Below, piece by piece: positions 1-10,510 of a stretch of DNA of 64,000 nt. The translations under genes were made by a program, and so were the position numbers. Source of the DNA: Thalassia testudinum (lineage: Eukaryota > Streptophyta > Magnoliopsida > Alismatales > Hydrocharitaceae); assembly GCA_037157565.1 (NCBI GenBank), contig JAZHRO010000024.1:14142501-14206500 (forward strand), written 5' to 3'. Positions within the stretch are counted from its first letter, which is position 1; every line of letters begins with the position of its first letter. Under the pieces are notes generated by a model. The model did no database searches. It worked only from the letters and a program-made list of their open reading frames with translations, and had not been told where the DNA came from.

Positions 1-1559
1 GATCGTACCTTCTGGGTTCCCGTGTCATCATATACTCGGATCACACAGCTGTGAGGCATCTCCTTGCAAAGAAGGACGCGAAACCTCGATTAATCCGATG
101 GATCTTGCTGTTGCAAGAATTTGACCTTGAGATTCGCGACAAAGCGGGAAAACAAAATGTGGTAGCTGATCACTTGTCCCGTCTTCCTTCTGAAATAATT
201 GACCCTTCCGGACCCATCACTGAGCATTTTCCCGATGAGCACCTGCTGACTATTGGTACTAGCCTTCCATGGTTTGCTAATGTAGTAAATTACTTGGCAT
301 CTCATCAGATCCCGTCCGACTGGCCAAAGGCCAAGAAGGACAAATTACGCTCCGATGCCAAGTATTACATTTGGGAAGACCCGTACCTCTTCCGCATAGG
401 TGCCGATCAGATCATCCGGAGATGTGTCCCGGAAGAGGAATTCAACAATATCCTCTCTTTCTGCCATGACCAGGCATGCGGTGGCCATTTCGCCGGGCAT
501 AAAACCGCATCAAAAGTCCTCCAGTGCGGCTTTTACTGGCCCACACTGTTCAAAGACGCATACAGTCACTGCAAGGCATGCAGTCGTTGCCAGACTTTGG
601 GCAACATGAACCATCGCGACATGATGCCTATGCAACCGATTCTAGTATGCGAAATCTTTGATGTTTGGGGGATTGATTTTATGGGCCCCTTTCCTGTTTC
701 GGATGGTTTCGAATACATTCTGTTGGCTGTGGACTACGTGTCCAAATGGATCGAAGCCATACCAACCCGAACCTGTGATCACAAAATCATTCTCAAATTC
801 ATTCATCAAAACATTTTCTCAAGGTTCGGGATTCCTCGTGCAATAATCTCTGATGGGGGGACCCATTTCACAAATGCTCAGTTTAGGTCACTAATGACCA
901 AATATGGGGTGTCTCACCGAATCTCTACTCCTTACCACCCCCAAACTAATGGTCTAGCTGAGTTGTCTAATCGGGAGATCAAGAAAATCCTGCAAGTCAC
1001 TGTTCGACCTGACAGGAAGGACTGGTCATCCCGACTTCCGGAAGCATTGTGGGCCTATAGGACCGCCCACAAGACCCAATTGGGCATGTCTCCCTTTAGA
1101 CTGGTGTACGGAAAGGCGTGCCACCTTCCCGTAGAACTGGAGCATAAAGCCTATTGGGCAGTACGGAACTGTAATCTAGATCTTTCCAAGGCTGGGACCC
1201 ACAGAAAACTCCAAATCAGCGAGATCGATGAATTACGCCTAGACGCGTACGAGAACTCGCAAATCTACAAGGAGCGGGTTAAAGCCTTCCACGACAAACA
1301 CATCTCGAGAAAGATCTTTCATCCTGGTCAAAAGGTCCTACTCTTTGATGCCCGACTAAAACTCTTCCCAGGAAAACTGAGATCCAAGTGGGTCGGACCA
1401 TATTTGGTCCGACAGGTTTTTGGAAATGGAGCAATCGAAATCAGTCCACTCAGCCACGATTCTGAACCTTTCATCGTGAACGGTCAGAGACTCAAGCCGT
1501 TCATTGATGTAACTTCTACTGATTTGGCTGAAGCATCTTATATCCTCCATTCCCCTTGA
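1..1559 (+). CDS. Athila pol, C-terminal part: RNase H end and integrase (partial)
   Basis: The frame is open from the left edge (first full codon 3-5) to the TGA at 1557-1559. It begins inside RNase H ([14 protein letters not shown]), then gives a linker with the conserved VADHLSRLP, the HHCC zinc-binding domain of integrase (about nt 460-600), and the integrase core with catalytic D at 675, D at 852 and E at 960. The C-terminal module keeps the GPY motif (KWVGPYLV, near nt 1395). Integrase inserts the cDNA copy into host DNA. No stop or frameshift is seen in the visible part, so this portion is intact at sequence level. The N-terminal gag, protease and RT lie outside the window. The protein is very similar to that of Athila A, ending in ILHSP in both. 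Confidence 0.93.
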   Translation, partial: SYLLGSRVIIYSDHTAVRHLLAKKDAKPRLIRWILLLQEFDLEIRDKAGKQNVVADHLSRLPSEIIDPSGPITEHFPDEHLLTIGTSLPWFANVVNYLASHQIPSDWPKAKKDKLRSDAKYYIWEDPYLFRIGADQIIRRCVPEEEFNNILSFCHDQACGGHFAGHKTASKVLQCGFYWPTLFKDAYSHCKACSRCQTLGNMNHRDMMPMQPILVCEIFDVWGIDFMGPFPVSDGFEYILLAVDYVSKWIEAIPTRTCDHKIILKFIHQNIFSRFGIPRAIISDGGTHFTNAQFRSLMTKYGVSHRISTPYHPQTNGLAELSNREIKKILQVTVRPDRKDWSSRLPEALWAYRTAHKTQLGMSPFRLVYGKACHLPVELEHKAYWAVRNCNLDLSKAGTHRKLQISEIDELRLDAYENSQIYKERVKAFHDKHISRKIFHPGQKVLLFDARLKLFPGKLRSKWVGPYLVRQVFGNGAIEISPLSHDSEPFIVNGQRLKPFIDVTSTDLAEASYILHSP

Positions 1560-2540
1560 GCTTATTGCGCCCAGCCGATGGCGTAAAACTCAGCGCTTAA
1601 CGGGAGGCAACCCGTCATTTTCCTAAAAATCCAAAACTTTTTCTGACACCTTTTTGCACTTAAGGTTCACCCTTGTAGACAGCCGACCCCACCTCAGATG
1701 CTTGCATCTGGGATTAGAAATCGTCCGCAAAAATTCAACCCGACCCATTCACTCATCCAAATTTCTGTCTTAAGGAATGAACTAAGTTAAATAAAAACCC
1801 CCTAGGTTACAATGAGGACATTGCAAATCTTAGGCATGGGGGGGTATGAAAGTGCAAAACTTGTAAGAAAAGGTTTCAAACAAAAAATTCACATATGCCA
1901 AAAACACCATAAAAATTAAAAATTTTTCGAAAAAAAAAAAATAATAAAAGGAAAAGAGGAGAAGGAAATTTTCTGAAGGAGAAGGAGAAAAGAAACAAAA
2001 TGAAAAAGGAGCACAAAATTATGAGAAAATGTGACAGTCATTAGTAAGGAATTAAGGAATTAACCTAAGTTCTAGACCTCATTCAAGAAAATAACTGAAA
2101 AGTGCATAATGAGATTAGTAAGAACGCAAACCTTAGGCATTCTTGAATGGACTCTTAGTACCCATTAAGATCTAGACATTCCTCAAGAGGTTGAGGAAAA
2201 TGAAAAGCTGAAGTATTAGGTCTAAGGCTTAGGAAGTATTTGGCCTCATTAACTAATTTTTGGTTTACGGGACTCAGTAACCTAAGCACCCTAACCTCAC
2301 ACACAGCCTGGTTCAGTAAGCGTAAAAATCAAAATCACGCAGAAGCGTCGCAAAATTCTGAAAAGAACACCTAGAATAGGAGCGGCCGATCAACACAAGT
2401 TGATTTGGACGAGTTCCCAGCGCGGAGAGGCGGGAAATCCCCTTGAAGATGCGTAACAAAATATCATCTCCTCGGTGCTTGTCTCTTAGGATATTCACAT
2501 ATCCTACTGGGGGCATGTAAGCACTCTGCTGGTTCAGATT

Positions 2541-2700
2541 CCATGGATGGCATTATCTCGAAGTGTCAATTGCCAGGGTCTGAATTCAGCCACGGAACAC
2601 CATGGATGGGATTATCTCGAAATCTCAATAGCCAGGGTTCCGGGGGTTGCCATGGGCGGTGCTATCTCGAAGCATCGATCGCCAGGAACCCTTGAGGATT
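2541..2700 (+). repeat. three-unit imperfect repeat in Athila post-pol region
   Basis: Three diverged copies of a unit beginning CCATGGATGGCATTATCTCG start at about 2541, 2600 and 2650, each followed by a related ending near GCCAGG. The same three units recur in Athila A at about 28701-28856. Function is unknown; retention in both copies only shows that the element carried them before it multiplied. Confidence 0.7.
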
Positions 2701-3115
2701 GATGATGGGAGCAAGGAATCTGATACAGACCGTGTTGAAAATCCAATCCTAGGCTAGAACTAAAAAGAAAAAGAGAGAGAAAACTCTCCAAACAGAAAAC
2801 TTTCTATCTCTCTCTTATAAAACGCACTGCGAACTGAGCCAGGGCTAAAATCATTTCAAGCACGGGTGCTTTAACCACAAAGTCCAATAAATCTTAGGTT
2901 AGTTCTTGTGGGCCTTAAAAACCTTTGCTAAAGACTGAGGCTAAGGCTAGACAGATTTAGATCTTGATTGGTACTAGAGTACCTTTTAGGCCTATGGTCA
3001 GCATTCTAACCTAATCTAAGCTCAAATAAAAAAGCACTTATCTGAAGCTATTAAGAACTTCATGGTCTAGAACAAGGGTTGAAACCTTAAGTTTTTGCTA
3101 AGGGACTAGCAAAAG

Positions 3116-3130
3116 CTAGGCATGGGGGTA
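3116..3130 (+). other. candidate polypurine tract of Athila-1
   Basis: CTAGGCATGGGGGTA directly precedes the LTR start, where plus-strand priming would occur. The matching site in Athila A is 29281-29295. It is not a pure purine run, so the call rests mainly on position. Confidence 0.45.
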
Positions 3131-4313
3131 TGATGAGAACCTCATCATGAGCCATAACTAGCTCATTTTGACCCAATACAAAGGATAAAAGCTCCTACAT
3201 AACTCAAGGAAAGGCTTAACTCAGAGAATTCTGAGTTTAAGGAGAAAACAAGTCATAAGGGGTAAAAATGCAATTTTACCAGTATAATCTGCATACAGGG
3301 TAATTCAGGGTCCAAACACAGGTCAAACAAACCGAATAAGAAGGAAAGTGGGATGATCTGATAAGGGCTACAGCAATTCCAAGGAACTAAATGATAATCT
3401 GTAACCCTAAAGCAAACCCACTTCAATTCACGAGGTTCGAGGTAAAGTAAAAATATAATAAACCCTCTAAAATTCATAGAAAAATAATCTCTAGGGTTTA
3501 GAACCTTCAATTTGGCCTTCAGAACCCATTTTGACCTACATTGAGAACCATACCCAATTAATAACTTAATTTGGGTTTTTGCGTAAATTGACCAGTCAAA
3601 CAAGGTTTAATCTAGAAATAAAATTCACCATCAGATTCCTTAGGTCCTAGTTAGTCATGTATAAAAACTTGAGCCTAAGAAGAAACCTTCTTGACCAACT
3701 TTACACTTTGGTCCTCATATATTTACTTTTTGACCCTCAACTTTTGAACCCTCGTATTTCCGCCCCTAACTCTCCTTCTTTCTTTGCATTCAGGTCCCTC
3801 CTGCCAAAACCTGACCAGCACCATGCTCCGGCGACCTTGCGCGGAGCATGGCGCCGCGCAGGGTAAGGGGGAGGGTCTGGCAAGACAACCGGGGGTGCCC
3901 TGCGTCGTCAGCCGTCGCAGGAACACCCCCCTGGTCGCTGCAACCCACCATACCGGCCGTGCGAACGCACGGACGGTATGGGTTTCCATCTCCGGCGTCC
4001 TCCGGCGAGGGAGACACGTCGTCTCCCTCCGCCTTCCTTTCTGATTCGGCCTCTATAAATACCCCCGTCGCTCCGCCGTTCTGAGTAGCTCAGATCTGAC
4101 GGAGAAAACCCCCAACTTTCCTCTCTTCTCACTCCGGTAGACGCCCACCAGCTCCGGCGATTCTTCCTCCTCCTCCTCTTCGCTCTGCCGCAATACCAGC
4201 AGCAGAGACTTCTTTCCCTCGCTCTTCCCGCGCCACGCCGCACCCAGCTGGCGCCTCTCCGGCCCTCTGCTCGCCGCCTCCCCTTCCCCCGGGCATCTTC
4301 TTCTCCGGCGACA
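3131..4313 (+). repeat. Athila-1 3' LTR, left part only
   Basis: It starts TGATGAGAACCTCATCATG like both LTRs of Athila A and follows them, more diverged than they are from each other, through U3, a TATA-like box (TATAAAT, 4054-4060) and the C-rich leader. Homology stops after the shared CTCCGGCGACAG at 4313, so about 1.5 kb of the usual 2.7 kb is missing. GC-rich reading frames on both strands here (3720-4440) are by-products of composition. Confidence 0.88.
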
Positions 4314-4697
4314 GAGCGGGTTGGACCCGTTGCTTACAGGCTTGCCCTTCCTCCCCATCTTTCTGGTGTGCACGACGTGTTCCACGTGTCCAACCTCAGA
4401 AAGTACATCGCCGATCCCAATAACGTCCTGAGTCACGAGAGCGTCGAGGTGGGTGACGACTTGACCTACCCCAAGCGGCTAGTGCAGATTCTCGACAGAG
4501 CCGTCCAGAGTCTGAGATGGAAGCAAGTACCCCCGGTGAAGGTTTTGTGGAGGAGCCAGCGGTACGAGGAGGCTACCTGGGAGCCTGAGGCGGCGATGCG
4601 AGAGTGGTACCCGGAGGTCTTGAGGGTACGTCCATTCAGACCAGCTTCGGTCCTCTTTGAGTTTATTATGCGTAAATCATTTTTTTCCACACTCTAG
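4314..4697 (+). pseudogene. Tekay-type chromovirus integrase C-terminus with chromodomain (fragment)
   Basis: The frame reads from GERVGPVAYRLALPP-like sequence at 4314 through VHDVFHVSNLRKY to a TAG at 4695-4697. HDVFHVSNLRKY and the following chromodomain-like end (VKVLWRSQRYEEATWE, about 4530-4590) are typical of Tekay/Del chromoviruses, whose chromodomain directs integration towards marked chromatin. Everything upstream (gag, protease, RT, most of integrase) is missing, because the frame joins Athila LTR sequence directly at 4313/4314. The remaining frame has no stop, but as a fragment without a start it cannot be a functional gene. Confidence 0.9.
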
Positions 4698-4742
4698 TTA
4701 GCGCAAGTTTCGGGGACGAAACCTCCTTTGAGTTTGTTATGT
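4698..4742 (+). other. Tekay 3' untranslated tail with conserved GTTTCGGGGACGAAAC motif
   Basis: Between the pol stop and the LTR lies the GTTTCGGGGACGAAAC motif, typical just upstream of the 3' LTR in Tekay-type elements. This supports reading the LTR at 4743 as the 3' LTR of the upstream fragment. A clear polypurine run is absent; the usual G-run seems lost. Confidence 0.65.
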
Positions 4743-5263
4743 TGTTAAGACCCACGAAATCAAACGTCTTTTAAGACGTCTGGGAGTTGGTTCAGACGTC
4801 TGGTAAGACGTCTTCCCAGATGTTTGGAATTAAATTTTTGCGGCATACGATTACGAGTTTGCGCACGTGCTCGCGCTGACTGCGCCCGCCGACCTGCAGG
4901 CATCTTCTTTTCTTTTCTCTCCCCCCCCCCCGGCACCTTCAAATAGCCTTTTCCCCCTTCCCTCTCCCTCACCACCACTCCACTGTCTCCTCCTTCTTCT
5001 TCCAGTGACAGCGTGAGGGTGAGAGAACGAGGGCAGCAGTTGCTGCCGGGTGCGCGCGGGGAGGAGGAGGTGCAGCGAGAGGGAGCAGAGGCGGAGCGCG
5101 TGAGGAAGAGAGGGTGAGCTCGCCGAAGCAGCAAGGGTCGGCCGACGGGTGCGCAGCGGAAGCGCGGTGCTGGGGAAGTTGCCCTGGTGCTGCTGCAGCT
5201 CAGGCAGCAGGCGAGCGCGGCGTGGCACGGCCGTGCGCAGCAGGTGGAGGGCGAGGAGGTCCT

Positions 5264-5288
5264 GATTCTGGGAATTTTTCCCAGAATC
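5264..5288 (+). promoter_or_regulatory. conserved hairpin in Tekay-1 LTR
   Basis: Arms GATTCTGGGAA and TTCCCAGAATC are perfectly complementary around a TTT loop and are followed at once by AGACGTCTGG. The same structure with compensating base changes occurs at 59395-59418 and 37553-37571. It lies downstream of the likely transcription start, so it could be part of the RNA leader. Confidence 0.6.
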
Positions 5289-5970
5289 AGACGTCTGGAC
5301 CTACGTCCAGACGATGCGGGAGACGTCTGGAAGAAGATCAAGACGTCTGAAAGGTACAATATTTCTTTTCCTCTTTCTTTCGCGGGTACGGCATGCAGGC
5401 CATTCCGCCGAGGGTTCTGCCTCATTGTCGTGTTAAGGACGGTTGTGTATGCATGTAGGTTTTGTTCGGGAAGGCGCAAGGGCATGCCCTCCCACATAGA
5501 TCGGATGTCTGGGCACAGCACCAGATGATGGAGAGAGTCTTAAGACGTCCGGAGTGACAGTCGGACGTCTGGAACTAAGTCCAGACGGTTCAGCGGGATC
5601 CTGGACGTCTGAAGAACAGCGCGGGAGTGAGGTATGATCTGAACCATCGTTTAAGACATCTAGAAAGTGTTCCAGACGTCTGATTTGGGGGCAGTATTGT
5701 CGTTTGATCCGTTTAGGGTCTGTTCGAAGTCCGATTCCTGCGTTTGAAATTCCGTTCTCAGAAATTGTTCCTCTACTTGTTTAAAGTACTTGTATTCTGT
5801 TCTGAGTAGTTCCTTGTGTTTGATCCTTGTGTTAGGACCTCGTTCTGTTGCGGATTTGGAGGTTGCGGAGGCACGTGAACTTACCGATCGCACCCCCATC
5901 ACTCCCGATTTTGCGGGTAGAGTGGATTCCCTTGATTATTTATCAACATTAATGCACTTGTGAGATAAAT

Positions 5971-6112
5971 AATAGATTCTAGGATATGGCATGAATCCTA
6001 GGACTTGAAAACTAGATTGAATGATAGATCCTAGGGTATGGCATGAATCCTAGGACTGGAAAACTAGATTGAATGATAGATTCTAGGGTGTGGCATGAAT
6101 CCTAGGAACAGA
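5971..6112 (+). repeat. 52-bp tandem repeat in Tekay-1 LTR
   Basis: Two full units (5971-6022, 6023-6074) and a partial third (from 6075) share GGCATGAATCCTAGGA and ACTAGATTGAATGATAGAT. A more diverged version is in the Tekay-2 LTR near 60050-60195. Confidence 0.75.
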
Positions 6113-7498
6113 AACACTGAAACGAATGTCATGAATACATGAATTGCAGTCTTGGAAAAGTAGATAGAATAATGTAAATTGCCTGTAATTGGATAACAGC
6201 TGCTTGTATATGAATGGATATTAAATATTGGAAACACAGGCTACATGAAAATAAAACTGAAATAATGAAACCTAGATTGGCTTGGTTAGAGAAACATGAG
6301 TATGAACCCTACGGGGAATTAGGAGTAGAACTCCTGGAAATAAATGGGATGGTACTGGAAAAGTGAATGGGGAAGTTTATTGTCTCTTGGGTACGTAGTT
6401 CTAAGGAAAGCACACGTTACCTCTTAGTGCTGAGGGGAGCCAGCTGCCCCAGGGACCCAGGGTTAGGTCTAGCCACTTTGTACCGACTTTTGGCCCTCGT
6501 GTACACTGTACCGGGGAGAGCTACTAGTGTAGGGGGAGTGCTAGCCACCCTACAGGCCTCGGGGTTCTGCTAGCCATCCTACACCGACTTGTTAGGCCCA
6601 CTGGGCAAACCAGGGTAGTCAGGCGAAGGTATGCGGATTGTGGAGGGGCAAGACTCCTGTTTGGTTACTGTGGAGGGGCTGGACCCCTATTACTGAGAGG
6701 GCATTTCCCTATACTGGTTCCGTGCTGTGCTTTGGGGCACACCCGTTAACGGAAACCACTAACCGCGTGCTAGTGCGGGATTGCTACCCGTGCATTTATC
6801 GTGCGTGCCGTAGTCAACGTTACGTCTGTCAGTGACCTTGGGGTGGTTGACTAAGGGTAGGACCACCACGGGGGACTCTCCTGGCCAGGAGAGCAGCACG
6901 TGCTACTTCTACTTTTCGGAAAAGACTGCAATCAAGATCGTTCCCACGAGGAACATTCGAGATCAAGAGAAAGATCTGAGAAATAATTCAAGAATGAGTA
7001 AATAGAAAATAAAGAAAGAAATTAAAAATAACAGCCACTTGCCCACCTTACTGTTTTCTTAGCTAGTTGGTTGCCACTCTACTCAGTATTTTGCTGACGT
7101 GTCACCTTTGTCACCTTTTCAGGACCAGGTGTTGAGTAGCCAGGGCCTGCGGCTACAGAGGGTGCTGGGCCTAGTAGAGCCTAGTAGTTTTACTTGTGTT
7201 GTACCTACTGTACCGTTTCTTCTATTGTAGTGAGTATTTTCTATTACAATTGTATTCTTTTATTGTAAGCATCATGTTTATGTAGCTGTTTAATTCTCTA
7301 CTGTCGTGGTGGTGTGTACTGTAGTAGTTCTTTTCTTTACTGCTGTACTTTTGTTACTGTTAGTTACATGCATGATGAATGTGGTTTATTTTACTGCTCT
7401 TTTGGTTACTTTCTCATTGGACGACTGGGTCTTGGGATCAGTCGAGTCGGTTTGATTCTCGTGCCTCGTAAGGGTTTGGGAATCGGGTTGTAACAAGA

Positions 7499-7515
7499 TG
7501 GTATCAGAGCAAGGT
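7499..7515 (+). other. primer binding site, tRNA-Met type (Tekay-1)
   Basis: TGGTATCAGAGCAAGGT follows the LTR end after a 3-nt spacer and is complementary to the 3' end of initiator tRNA-Met, the usual primer of Tekay elements. It marks the start of the internal region. Confidence 0.9.
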
Positions 7516-7679
7516 CGTCCCAAGAAGTAAACCAACTAGCTGGAAAATAACCAATTCACATGTTTGTAACTAGAGTAACCACCCCAACGTACCTTTTGAC
7601 ATCCGTTCTGAGGTTCTTTTGTTGAGTATCGGTTAGTTTTGACGTCTTCCTGTTTTGTGTTTGCATCCCTTTGCAGGAG

Positions 7680-8427
7680 ATGCCTCGTCGTGGAACTAGG
7701 AGGGTGGGCCGCGGGCGTGGCTGAGGTCGAGGTCCGAGGGACAGATGTGTCGAGCTTGGAGTACATGCTACCCCTTCTCTTCTCCTGAGCATACCATCTC
7801 TGGACCTCGTCCATCTGATCCGAGAGGTGGTTCGAGAAGAATTTCAGCTTTCACCCACTTCGCCACCCCCTCGTCTCTCTTTTGAGGGTACGACAGGGGA
7901 GTTTATCGTGGAACGAGATTTCCGCCGTCACACTAGGCGGGTTAGGAGAGCTCAATGGAGGCGTGCGACGTCTGCAGGAGGGCGGTCACGCTTTGCGGAG
8001 CCGTCAGTAGCCTCTGGGGGCCCCCGACAGGGGGTAGCTGTCAGCACTGGACCCCCACCCAGCCGCCAGCAGGGACCTACCGAGAGGAGGAGTCGAGTTC
8101 CCCTCTGCTACCAATGTGGCCAGCTGGGCCATTTCAGGAGGGATTGCCTGTCTAGGGTTGGAGCACAGCAGACGCTCATCGCTTCGAGCACTGAGGGCCA
8201 GTCGGGTGGTCATGGGTTCCAGGTACCTGAGGGAGGACAGCCGCCACGCGGAGGATACCGGTCCGCTGTCACTAGCTCCGCCCCGGGCCTACCTATTTTG
8301 TCCACTCCCAGTACCGAGGAGTGTCGCGACGTCGTGACTCACGGAGACATCATAACTTCAGTTTATATGGTGACATGTATGGTTACAAGGTTTGGTCTTT
8401 TTGGAGTATGTAATTCCTGCTTCTAGT
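7680..8427 (+). pseudogene. Tekay-1 gag, internally deleted and frameshifted
   Basis: The start ATG (7680-7682) is kept and matches the start region of the gag at 61719, but the frame meets TGA at 7722-7724. Compared with Tekay-2, roughly 640 nt of the capsid core are missing: the arginine-rich start and a short VREEF piece are followed almost directly by the nucleocapsid part. The zinc knuckle CYQCGQLGHFRRDC (C-x2-C-x4-H-x4-C) survives near 8102-8143. Downstream sequence to 8427 is scrambled relative to Tekay-2, and the protease active-site region is not recognisable. It cannot make a working Gag. Confidence 0.88.
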
Positions 8428-8596
8428 ACGATGTACCTTCTTGTTCCACAAGTTGTTGCTACTCTGTAGTCCGATAGCACTCCATTAGGGGATTAGTGAT
8501 AATTAGAAATCTAGGCGGCCAGCTGTTTCTAGCTGGGGGGGTAATACGGGTTGTGGGGTCAGTGTTGGGGGACACAGCCTTCCCGCTAACCTGATT

Positions 8597-10505
8597 ATGA
8601 TACAGATGGAGGACTTTGGCATAATTCTGGGGATGGACTCGCTGTCCGCTTACCACGCCTTGGTGGACTGCTTTGAGAGGAAGATCGTCTTCTCCATACC
8701 GGAGTTGCCTTCTTTCGAGTTCCACGGGCAGCCAGTGGACGGACGTTTCAGGTGCATTTTTGCACTTCGGGCAGCGAGACTTTTGAGCCAGGGGTGTGAG
8801 GGCTTCCTAGCTTGTGTGGTGGCAGAGCCCAGCCCTGTGGTAGACTTCCAGAGTATCCCGGTGGTCAGAGAGTACCTCAACGTGTTCCCAGACGAGTTGC
8901 CAGGACTACCGCCCGAGCGTGAGATCGAGTTGCCAGGACTAACCCCATCTCCACAGCACCGTACAGGATGGTACCACTTGAGCTGCGAGAGCTCAAGTCT
9001 CAGTTGCAGGATCTTTTGGAGAAAGGCTTTGTGAGGCCCAGTGTGTCTCCCTGGGGAGCCCCGGTTTTGTTCGTAAAGAAGAAGGATGGTACCCTATGCC
9101 TTTGTGTGGACTACAGACAGCTGAATAGGGTCACCATCAGGAACAGGTATTCGCTGCCGTGGATTGATGACTTGTTTGACCAGCTGCGAGGTGCCACGGT
9201 ATTCTCCAAGATCGACTTGAGGTCTAGATACCACTAGTTGAGGATCATGGAGACAGACGTCTCCAAGACAGCTTTCCGCATTCGGTACAGACACTACGAG
9301 TTTTTGGTCATACCGTTTGGGCTGACCAATGCCCCCGTGGCCTTCATGGGTTTGATGAACCGGGTGTTTAGACCGTACTTGGACCAATTCGTGGTGGTAT
9401 TCATTAATGATGTGCTCATCTATTCTTGAGATCAGACACAGCATGGACAACACTTGCAGATGGTTTTGAACACACTGAGACAACGTAGGCTGTATGCCAA
9501 ATACAGCAAGTGCGAGTTCTAGTTGAGGGAGGTGACCTTCTTAGGTCATGTGATCTCCGGGGATGGCTTGGCTGTGGACCCAGCCAAGGTCGAGGCATTG
9601 CTCAGGTGGGAGAGACAGCATACGGTTATTGAGATTCGCAGTTTCTTGGGACTGGCAGGCTATTACAGGTGGTTTATCAAGGGCTTCTCGCAGATTGCAC
9701 GTCCTATGACACAACTGACCCGGAAGGACGTGCCCTTTACTTGGACAGATGCCTGTGAGGCATGTTTTCTGGAGCTGAAGGAGAGGCTGACTTCAGCTCC
9801 CGTGCTCACCATTCCAGACAGTAGTGGAGGGTTCATTGTGTACACGGACACTCTTTGCAGGGGTTAGGGGGTGTGCTCATGCAGAAGGGTCACGTCGCCT
9901 ACGCTTCGCGGCAACTGAAGCCCCATGAGCATAGCTACCCTACTCACGACCTGGAGCTGGCAGCTGTCGTCTTCGTGCTGAAGACTTGGAGGCACTACTT
10001 GTATGGTGAGGCCTTTGAGATATTCACATATCACAAGAGCCTCAGATACCTATTTGATCAGAAGGAGCTCAACATGAGACAGAGATGTTGGTTGGAACTC
10101 CTGAAGGACTATGACTGCAACATTTCCTACCTCCCAGGAAAGGCCAACGTGGTGGCTGACGCCTTGAGCCGGAAGGCGCCCACCCACTTAGCCAGTTTAC
10201 AGGCGCAGAGTTGGAGCCTCTTGGAGGAGATGGGCAATTGGCGACCCCTAGAGTTACGGGGGCACTGTGGGGTAGTGACTGTGACACGACAGACCAGGCC
10301 AGAGCTAATAGACCGCATCATCACAGGGCAGATGGCCGACCTGTACTTGTAGTCGTTACGTGACAGAGTATTGTCAGGAGGCCCTAGGGACTTCTCTTTT
10401 ACAGACCAGGTGCTGCGCATGAGGGGACATTGGTGCGTTCCTAGAGACGAGGAGCTGTTGAGAGAGATCCTAACTGAGGCGCAGGTTCCCGATTCACATA
10501 CATCC
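8597..10505 (+). pseudogene. Tekay-1 pol: end of protease region, RT, RNase H, start of integrase
   Basis: Coding similarity begins at [20 protein letters not shown] and continues through RT (about 8968-9520), RNase H (about 9800-10170, with VVADALSRK) to the first residues before integrase. A small deletion near 8935 shifts the frame; stops lie at 9235 (TAG), 9427 (TGA) and 9520 (TAG), a 1-nt shift near 9850, and TAG at 10350. The RT catalytic motif reads FIND at 9400-9411 where FIDD is expected, so a metal-binding aspartate is lost. Similarity ends near 10505 before the integrase zinc finger. The C>T/G>A nature of several changes fits slow decay of methylated DNA. Confidence 0.92.
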
Positions 10506-10510
10506 CGGAA

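Larger units (their letters stand above)
1560..3130 (+). other. Athila-1 post-pol untranslated region
   Basis: This stretch between pol and the 3' LTR has no long reading frame; an env-like ORF, present in some Athila elements, is not visible. It holds an A/purine-rich tract near 1900-2035, a block of three related units (2541-2700) and ends in a candidate polypurine primer (3116-3130). The same non-coding layout occurs at 27741-29295 in Athila A, so it was inherited with the element. Confidence 0.75.
1..4313 (+). mobile_element. Athila-type Ty3/gypsy retrotransposon, 3' part (Athila-1)
   Basis: This is the right-hand part of an Athila-lineage LTR retrotransposon whose left part lies outside the window. 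The order is pol 3' end (to 1559), a post-pol untranslated region (1560-3130), then the left 1.18 kb of the 3' LTR (3131-4313). It is closely related along its whole length to the more complete copy at 18375-32030, including the non-coding post-pol region. The element ends abruptly inside its LTR at 4313/4314, where Tekay coding sequence begins, so it is truncated on the right. Lineage call rests on the pol sequence type, the tRNA-Asp PBS of its sister copy and the large LTR. Confidence 0.9.
4743..7495 (+). repeat. Tekay-type LTR (Tekay-1)
   Basis: The LTR runs from TGTTAAGACCC to GGGTTGTAACA (TG...CA), about 2.75 kb, followed after three bases by a tRNA-Met primer site. It aligns with the LTR at 58854-61539 and, reversed, with the solo LTR at 35410-38065. 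It contains ten GACGTC hexamers between about 4773 and 5690, a perfect 11-bp-arm hairpin at 5264-5288 and a 52-bp tandem repeat at 5971-6112. It is flanked on the left by a Tekay pol end and on the right by a Tekay gag-pol, so one LTR is shared by two internal regions. No protein is encoded. Confidence 0.9.

Noticed and set aside
3720..4440. Several overlapping GC-rich frames on both strands
   Set aside because: They fall in the Athila-1 LTR leader and differ from the matching LTR regions in frame and length.
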